A DNA stretch of 9,741 nucleotides, from the NCBI GenBank assembly GCA_046263195.1, contig JBHELG010000026.1, positions 1 through 9,741 of the forward strand, given 5' to 3'. Below the pieces are notes generated by a model. It saw only the letters and a program-made list of their open reading frames with translations. It searched no databases and was not told the origin of the DNA. The position numbers and the translations under genes were made by a program. Of the stretch, positions 7,344-9,741 are shown one piece after another; positions within the stretch are counted from its first letter, which is position 1, and each line of letters begins with the position of its first letter. The stretch is from JBHELG01 sp046263195. GTDB lineage: Bacteria > Actinomycetota > Nitriliruptoria > Nitriliruptorales > JAHWKO01.

Positions 7344-7628
7344 ATGTACGTCTGCCACTGTCGGGTCGTGACGGACACCCAGATCCGCGAGGCAATTCGC
7401 TGTGGCGCCGGCGACGTCTGTGCGATTGCGGAAGCGTGCGGCGCCGGAGGCCGCTGCGGAGGCTGCCTACCGGCGGTACGGCGTCTGCTTCAGGAGTATG
7501 GTCTGCCGGCTGACGGACCGAGCTCCGCAAGGACACTGCGGGCGCAGCTGCTCCAACGCCATGCCATGGCTGCGCTGACCGGGAGCAGCGAGCTGACAGC
7601 TGCGTCTCCTTCTCCCCAACCGGTCTAG
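7344..7628 (+). CDS. bfd: Bacterioferritin-associated ferredoxin-like [2Fe-2S] protein
   Basis: This is a 94-residue protein. Residues 1-52 form a BFD-like [2Fe-2S] domain: Cys4 and Cys6 (YVCHC) and Cys38 and Cys41 (CGGC) are the four expected cluster ligands, with QIREAI and a helix-turn-helix-like fold between them. Three more cysteines (20, 26, 32) lie between the ligand pairs. In the E. coli and Pseudomonas systems, Bfd docks on bacterioferritin and passes electrons to its haem to reduce and release stored iron. The bacterioferritin gene lies downstream in the same direction, which supports that role here. The typical Bfd is about 60-70 residues; this one has an extra tail of about 30 residues, rich in Ala, Ser and Leu and without recognisable motifs. 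The frame is open far upstream, but the conserved MYVCxC start fixes ATG 7344. There is no ribosome site, so the mRNA may be leaderless. Confidence 0.88.
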   Translation: MYVCHCRVVTDTQIREAIRCGAGDVCAIAEACGAGGRCGGCLPAVRRLLQEYGLPADGPSSARTLRAQLLQRHAMAALTGSSELTAASPSPQPV

Positions 7629-7757
7629 GCAGCGAAGGCACCACAGCCCGCTGACGACACCGGCGAGAGATGAGCGTGCTCCGGGTCTTCGCAGCGTGCT
7701 GATTTGCGTTGAGCGCCCAGTCTCGTGCACCGTTCGCATATGAGGCTCTACGCGAAA

Positions 7758-7779
7758 CAGACGAACGGCCGTTCGTCTG
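7758..7779. promoter_or_regulatory. Perfect 22-bp palindrome, probable operator (LexA/SOS-box-like core)
   Basis: The left arm CAGACGAACGG is followed at once by its exact reverse complement, giving 11 paired bases per arm and no loop. With no spacer it is unsuited to an RNA terminator and typical of a binding site for a symmetric dimeric regulator. The core CGAAC-GGCC-GTTCG matches the Gram-positive/actinobacterial LexA box CGAAC-RNRY-GTTYG at all but one position. Operators of TetR-family repressors are also often perfect palindromes of this size. Which regulator binds is inference; the palindrome itself is directly visible. It lies 178 bases before the bfr start. Confidence 0.6.
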
Positions 7780-7948
7780 GGTAGGTTTTGTAACGCTAGA
7801 GACTGGGAAGTTAGCGCAACGTGAAGTTCATGGGGGTCAGCCGTCCCCTTCGGATGGCGATGCATAGTGGGCCTTCGTAAGCTCGTCCTGTCCCGCCGGT
7901 CAATCGCTCTCGTGATTGCACGCCTCTGGGACGGTCAACATCGCGATC

Positions 7949-7954
7949 GGAGGT
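7949..7954 (+). promoter_or_regulatory. Ribosome binding site of bfr
   Basis: GGAGGT three bases before ATG 7958 selects this start over the in-frame ATG at 7916, which would add 14 residues not found in bacterioferritins. Confidence 0.75.
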
Positions 7955-7957
7955 CAC

Positions 7958-8425
7958 ATGAGGGGCGATGAACGGATCATCGAGTATTTGAACGACTACC
8001 TCACGCGCGAGCTTACGGTCGTGAACCAATACTTCCTCGGCGCGAAGATGATGGAGAACTGGGGACTGGGTGGTCTGGCGAAGGTCTTCCGGGACGTCTC
8101 GTTGGAAGAGATGCGTGACGCCGAGCGCATCATCGAACGGATCCTCTACCTGAAGGGTCACCCGAACCTACAGCGGTTGGGCACAGTGAACGTGGGCGAA
8201 GACCCGGTGGAGCACCTGCGGCTCGCCGCGGAATCCGAACGGGCGGCCATCGACGAGCTGCGCCGGGGTGTCGAGCTTGCCCGCGAAGTCGGCGACTACG
8301 GCACCCGTGAGATGGTGGCCGACATGCTCGAGGAGGAAGAAGAGCACCTGTGGTTCTTCGAACGGCAGCTCGACGTCGCCGAACGGGTCGGTGTGGACAA
8401 CTTCCTGGCCAACTACGTCGGATGA
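7958..8425 (+). CDS. bfr: Bacterioferritin, with Asp replacing ferroxidase ligand His54
   Basis: This 155-residue four-helix ferritin-like protein forms 24-subunit cages in its family, oxidising Fe(II) and storing it as mineral; haem sits between subunit pairs. It aligns without gaps to E. coli Bfr over at least the first 70 residues as I recall that sequence (MRGDERIIEYLN, NQYFL, NWGL, RIIERILYLKG). Met52, the haem ligand, is present. The ferroxidase ligands Glu18, Glu51, Glu94, Glu127 and His130 are all present, but His54 is Asp (codon 8117-8119, GAC). In the E. coli numbering of the inner-surface iron site, His46 is also Asp and Asp50 is Glu. The C-terminal half shows the usual DEExH-like cluster as LEEEEEH (124-130). 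The start is set by GGAGGT upstream. It lies downstream of bfd in the same direction, with a 329-base gap and a palindromic operator candidate, and it converges on the PCD gene 53 bases away. Confidence 0.95.
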   Translation: MRGDERIIEYLNDYLTRELTVVNQYFLGAKMMENWGLGGLAKVFRDVSLEEMRDAERIIERILYLKGHPNLQRLGTVNVGEDPVEHLRLAAESERAAIDELRRGVELAREVGDYGTREMVADMLEEEEEHLWFFERQLDVAERVGVDNFLANYVG

Positions 8426-8478
8426 GGGTGGCCGCGGGGGGACAGCCGGGAGCTCGAGCAGGGGGTGAATAGAGAAGG

Positions 8479-8805
8479 CTACTCGTCGTCCTCCTCGAAC
8501 TCGTACTCCTCGAAGTCCTCCTCCTCGGCGAGAAGCGCCTCCACCTCTCCCGCCATCTGGACGTCCCGGTCGGTTACCGCATCGGCCGAGTGGGTCCGAT
8601 AGGACACCACGACTTCGTCGTAATAGACCTCGATGTCGGGGTGGTGGTTCGCCTCCTCCGCCAGGTCGGCGACGTCGTTCACGAACTCGATTGCCTCCCG
8701 AAAGGACCCGAGAGAGTAGGTCTTCGTGATTGCTTCGCCGTCGTACTCCCATCCGGGCAGGTCGGCGAGCGCCGTCTCGATCTGCTGCTCACTGAGTGCT
8801 TCCAT
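8479..8805 (-). CDS. Pterin-4a-carbinolamine dehydratase (PCD/DCoH family)
   Basis: This is a 108-residue protein from ATG 8805. PCD enzymes dehydrate 4a-hydroxytetrahydrobiopterin after aromatic amino acid hydroxylation; in many bacteria the physiological role is unknown. The signature E-x3-H-H-P is at 50-56 (EEANHHP), followed by Tyr62, His72 (YRTHSA) and Asp81, matching the family active-site pattern. LPGW at 16-19 and the SFREAIEFVNDVADLAE helix (34-50) are also typical. The core ends at about 94; the tail (94-108) is nearly all Glu, Asp, Phe and Tyr and is unusual. The start is uncertain: the frame also offers ATG 8814 and GTG 8829, and none has a convincing ribosome site. ATG 8805 gives the N-terminus usual for the family (MEALSEQQIETALADLPGW). 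No phenylalanine hydroxylase gene is in the window. Confidence 0.93.
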   Translation of the reverse strand: MEALSEQQIETALADLPGWEYDGEAITKTYSLGSFREAIEFVNDVADLAEEANHHPDIEVYYDEVVVSYRTHSADAVTDRDVQMAGEVEALLAEEEDFEEYEFEEDDE

Positions 8806-8939
8806 GCCTGGCATTGAAGCCCAGGCCACCCTTTCGCGTCACGGGCGAATTACCGGACCGCCGGCCCTCGAGCCTATGGTGCCAACGGGGGCAGTTCGCG
8901 CGGAGACGTAACTCCTGCTGGGACGACAAGGAGCACGAG

Positions 8940-9350
8940 ATGGACGTCGGTGGAGCCCGCGAGTTCCTGCGCCAGCACCACCGAGCCGTCATCGCGACCT
9001 TCCGGCGTGGTGGAGGGCTGCAGATGTGCCCGGTCCTGACCACGGTCGACGAGGAGGGGCGGGCGATCGTGTCGACGCGGGAGACCGCCGTCCTGACGAA
9101 GAACCTGCGCCGCGATCCAAGGGCCCATCTGTGCGTCTTCACGGACGCCTTCTTCGGCGACTGGGTGCGTGTGGACGGCACCGCCGAAATCGTGTCCCTG
9201 CCCGACGCGATGGAACCCCTCGTCGACTACTATCGGCGGGTCGCCGGCGAGCACGACGACTGGGACGACTACCGCGAAGCGATGCGCAAGGAGCAGCGGG
9301 TGCTCGTGCGCATCACCATCGAGGAGACCGGCCCCGACGTCGCCGGCTAA
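8940..9350 (+). CDS. PPOX-class, probably F420-dependent oxidoreductase
   Basis: This 136-residue protein has the size of the small split beta-barrel enzymes of the pyridoxamine 5'-phosphate oxidase superfamily. It opens with an N-terminal helix (AREFLRQHHRAVIATF, 6-21). A strand pair MCPVLTTVDEEGRAIVSTR (29-47) is followed by the cofactor-contact segment KNLRRDPRAHLCVF (54-67), then WVRVDGTAEIV (75-85) and a closing strand VLVRITIEE (121-129). The KNLRRDPR segment is characteristic of the actinobacterial F420-binding branch (the Rv1155-like, TIGR03618-type group) more than of FMN-binding PNPOx. F420 use is thus likely but not proven, and the substrate is unknown. The ATG at 8940 follows AAGGAG by six bases. 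TATGGT (8875-8880) is a possible -10, with a poor -35. The gene is divergent from the PCD gene and is followed after 35 bases by the next gene in the same direction. Confidence 0.9.
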   Translation: MDVGGAREFLRQHHRAVIATFRRGGGLQMCPVLTTVDEEGRAIVSTRETAVLTKNLRRDPRAHLCVFTDAFFGDWVRVDGTAEIVSLPDAMEPLVDYYRRVAGEHDDWDDYREAMRKEQRVLVRITIEETGPDVAG

Positions 9351-9385
9351 TACCCGGGGCCTCGAACATCACTTGGTGGGTCGCC

Positions 9386-9741
9386 ATGCAACCCTGGTCA
9401 CGTCTCGCGCAGATAACCGCTCTCGGGGCGACGATCCTGCTCCTCGTCGGCCTGGCGGTGCTCGTCCCTGGCGCCGAGCGGACGTCCTCGCCCTGCCCCG
9501 CCGGCTACCGGCTGGTCGACGCCCGCGAGCTGCGCGAGGAGTTCCGGCCAGGTGTCTTCGCCGAGGGGGGCGAAGAGGAGGGCGAGCGGGCCGAGAGAGC
9601 AGAAGAGGGCGAGGAGGGTTCCGAAGAGCCCATCTGCATGGCGTCGAAACATCCTGAGCCGCTGGCCGAGATCGCGGGCGTCCACGCCCAGCGCGCGGCC
9701 CGGGTGACGGCCCCGTTCGGCGCGCTTCCCGAGGGAGTGTT
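9386..9741 (+). CDS. Unrecognised secreted or membrane-anchored protein, 3'-truncated
   Basis: The frame is open from ATG 9386 to the window edge (118 complete codons), preceded by GGTGGG five bases before the ATG. Residues about 8-29 (AQITALGATILLLVGLAVLVP) form a signal peptide or N-terminal membrane anchor. A segment with CPAGYRLVDARELREEF (37-53) follows, then a Glu/Gly/Arg-rich low-complexity stretch at about 60-81, then PICMASKHPEPLAEI (82-96) and a Thr-Ala-Pro-Phe-Gly segment. Cys37 and Cys84 flank the acidic stretch and could pair outside the cell. I do not recognise the family. Some large actinobacterial secreted repeat (beta-propeller type) proteins begin with a similar N-terminal region, but this is a vague resemblance and I assign no function. 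It may be co-transcribed with the upstream F420-type gene (35-base gap). Confidence 0.75.
   Translation, partial: MQPWSRLAQITALGATILLLVGLAVLVPGAERTSSPCPAGYRLVDARELREEFRPGVFAEGGEEEGERAERAEEGEEGSEEPICMASKHPEPLAEIAGVHAQRAARVTAPFGALPEGV

Larger units (their letters stand above)
7629..7957. other. 329-base gene-free region between bfd and bfr
   Basis: No credible gene is present on either strand. The notable element is the 22-bp palindrome at 7758-7779. Just after it, a relatively AT-rich stretch (about 7780-7800, GTAGGTTTTGTAACGCTAG) holds a possible -10 (TAGGTT, 7782-7787) and a degenerate TAGGTT/TAACGCTA dyad that faintly resembles an iron box. Only very short frames occur (14 codons from 7740; 19 codons from GTG 7821). 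I see no intrinsic terminator after bfd: there is no GC stem followed by T residues. The length suggests that bfr has its own promoter and possibly a long leader. Confidence 0.6.

Noticed and set aside
7740..7784. 14-codon frame (ATG 7740) running through the 22-bp palindrome, as a leader peptide
   Set aside because: There is no ribosome site, no codon runs suggest attenuation, and the palindrome explains the sequence better.
7780..7800. Second iron box in GTAGGTTTTGTAACGCTAG before bfr
   Set aside because: Only part of the left half (TAGGTT) aligns and the right half is out of register with the consensus; too weak to list as a site.
7821..7880. 19-codon frame from GTG 7821 upstream of bfr
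   Set aside because: It is too short to support, has no proper ribosome site, and has no recognisable peptide features.
1..9741. CRISPR arrays, insertion sequences, attachment sites, tRNA or rRNA genes
   Set aside because: I saw no repeated spacer pattern, transposase, terminal repeats or cloverleaf-like sequence; gene spacing and composition look uniform.

Overview
The window is GC-rich bacterial DNA with dense, short-spaced genes. The gene content fits an actinobacterium: a small PPOX-class enzyme of the F420-using type, a bifunctional class A penicillin-binding protein with a long proline-rich tail, a large TPR regulator of the AAA/cyclase type, and a DtxR/IdeR-like iron-box candidate. 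A deep-branching soil lineage such as Thermoleophilia is a guess. I see no transposase, integrase, CRISPR array, tRNA or rRNA, and base composition looks even throughout, so this reads as ordinary chromosome and not as a mobile island.

Layout. Positions 2-1510 hold the C-terminal part of a TPR protein whose start lies outside the window. It overlaps by 4 bases (ATGA) a small HhH-GPD base-excision-repair-type protein (1507-2082). An RDD-family membrane protein (2895-2212, minus) and a class A PBP (3012-5195, plus) diverge from a 116-base gap. An SDR oxidoreductase (6013-5285, minus) converges on the PBP and diverges from a HIT-family hydrolase (6187-6534, plus). The HIT gene converges, 26 bases apart, on a membrane-anchored DM13 protein (7154-6561, minus).

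The iron section follows: a bacterioferritin-associated ferredoxin (7344-7628) and, after a 329-base gap, bacterioferritin (7958-8425). Bfr stores iron, and Bfd passes electrons to Bfr haem so that iron can be released. The bfd start appears to be served by a leaderless promoter overlapping a DtxR/IdeR-like sequence. The gap before bfr holds a perfect 22-bp palindrome with a GAAC-N4-GTTC core. The Bfr has Asp in place of the ferroxidase ligand His54. These three points are the most interesting in the window.

The window ends with a pterin-4a-carbinolamine dehydratase (8805-8479, minus) with an acidic tail, a PPOX/F420-type oxidoreductase (8940-9350), and the start of an unrecognised secreted or anchored protein (9386 to the window edge). 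Apart from bfd/bfr and the translationally coupled first pair, the neighbours show no obvious shared pathway. I did not find a convincing new multi-gene system.
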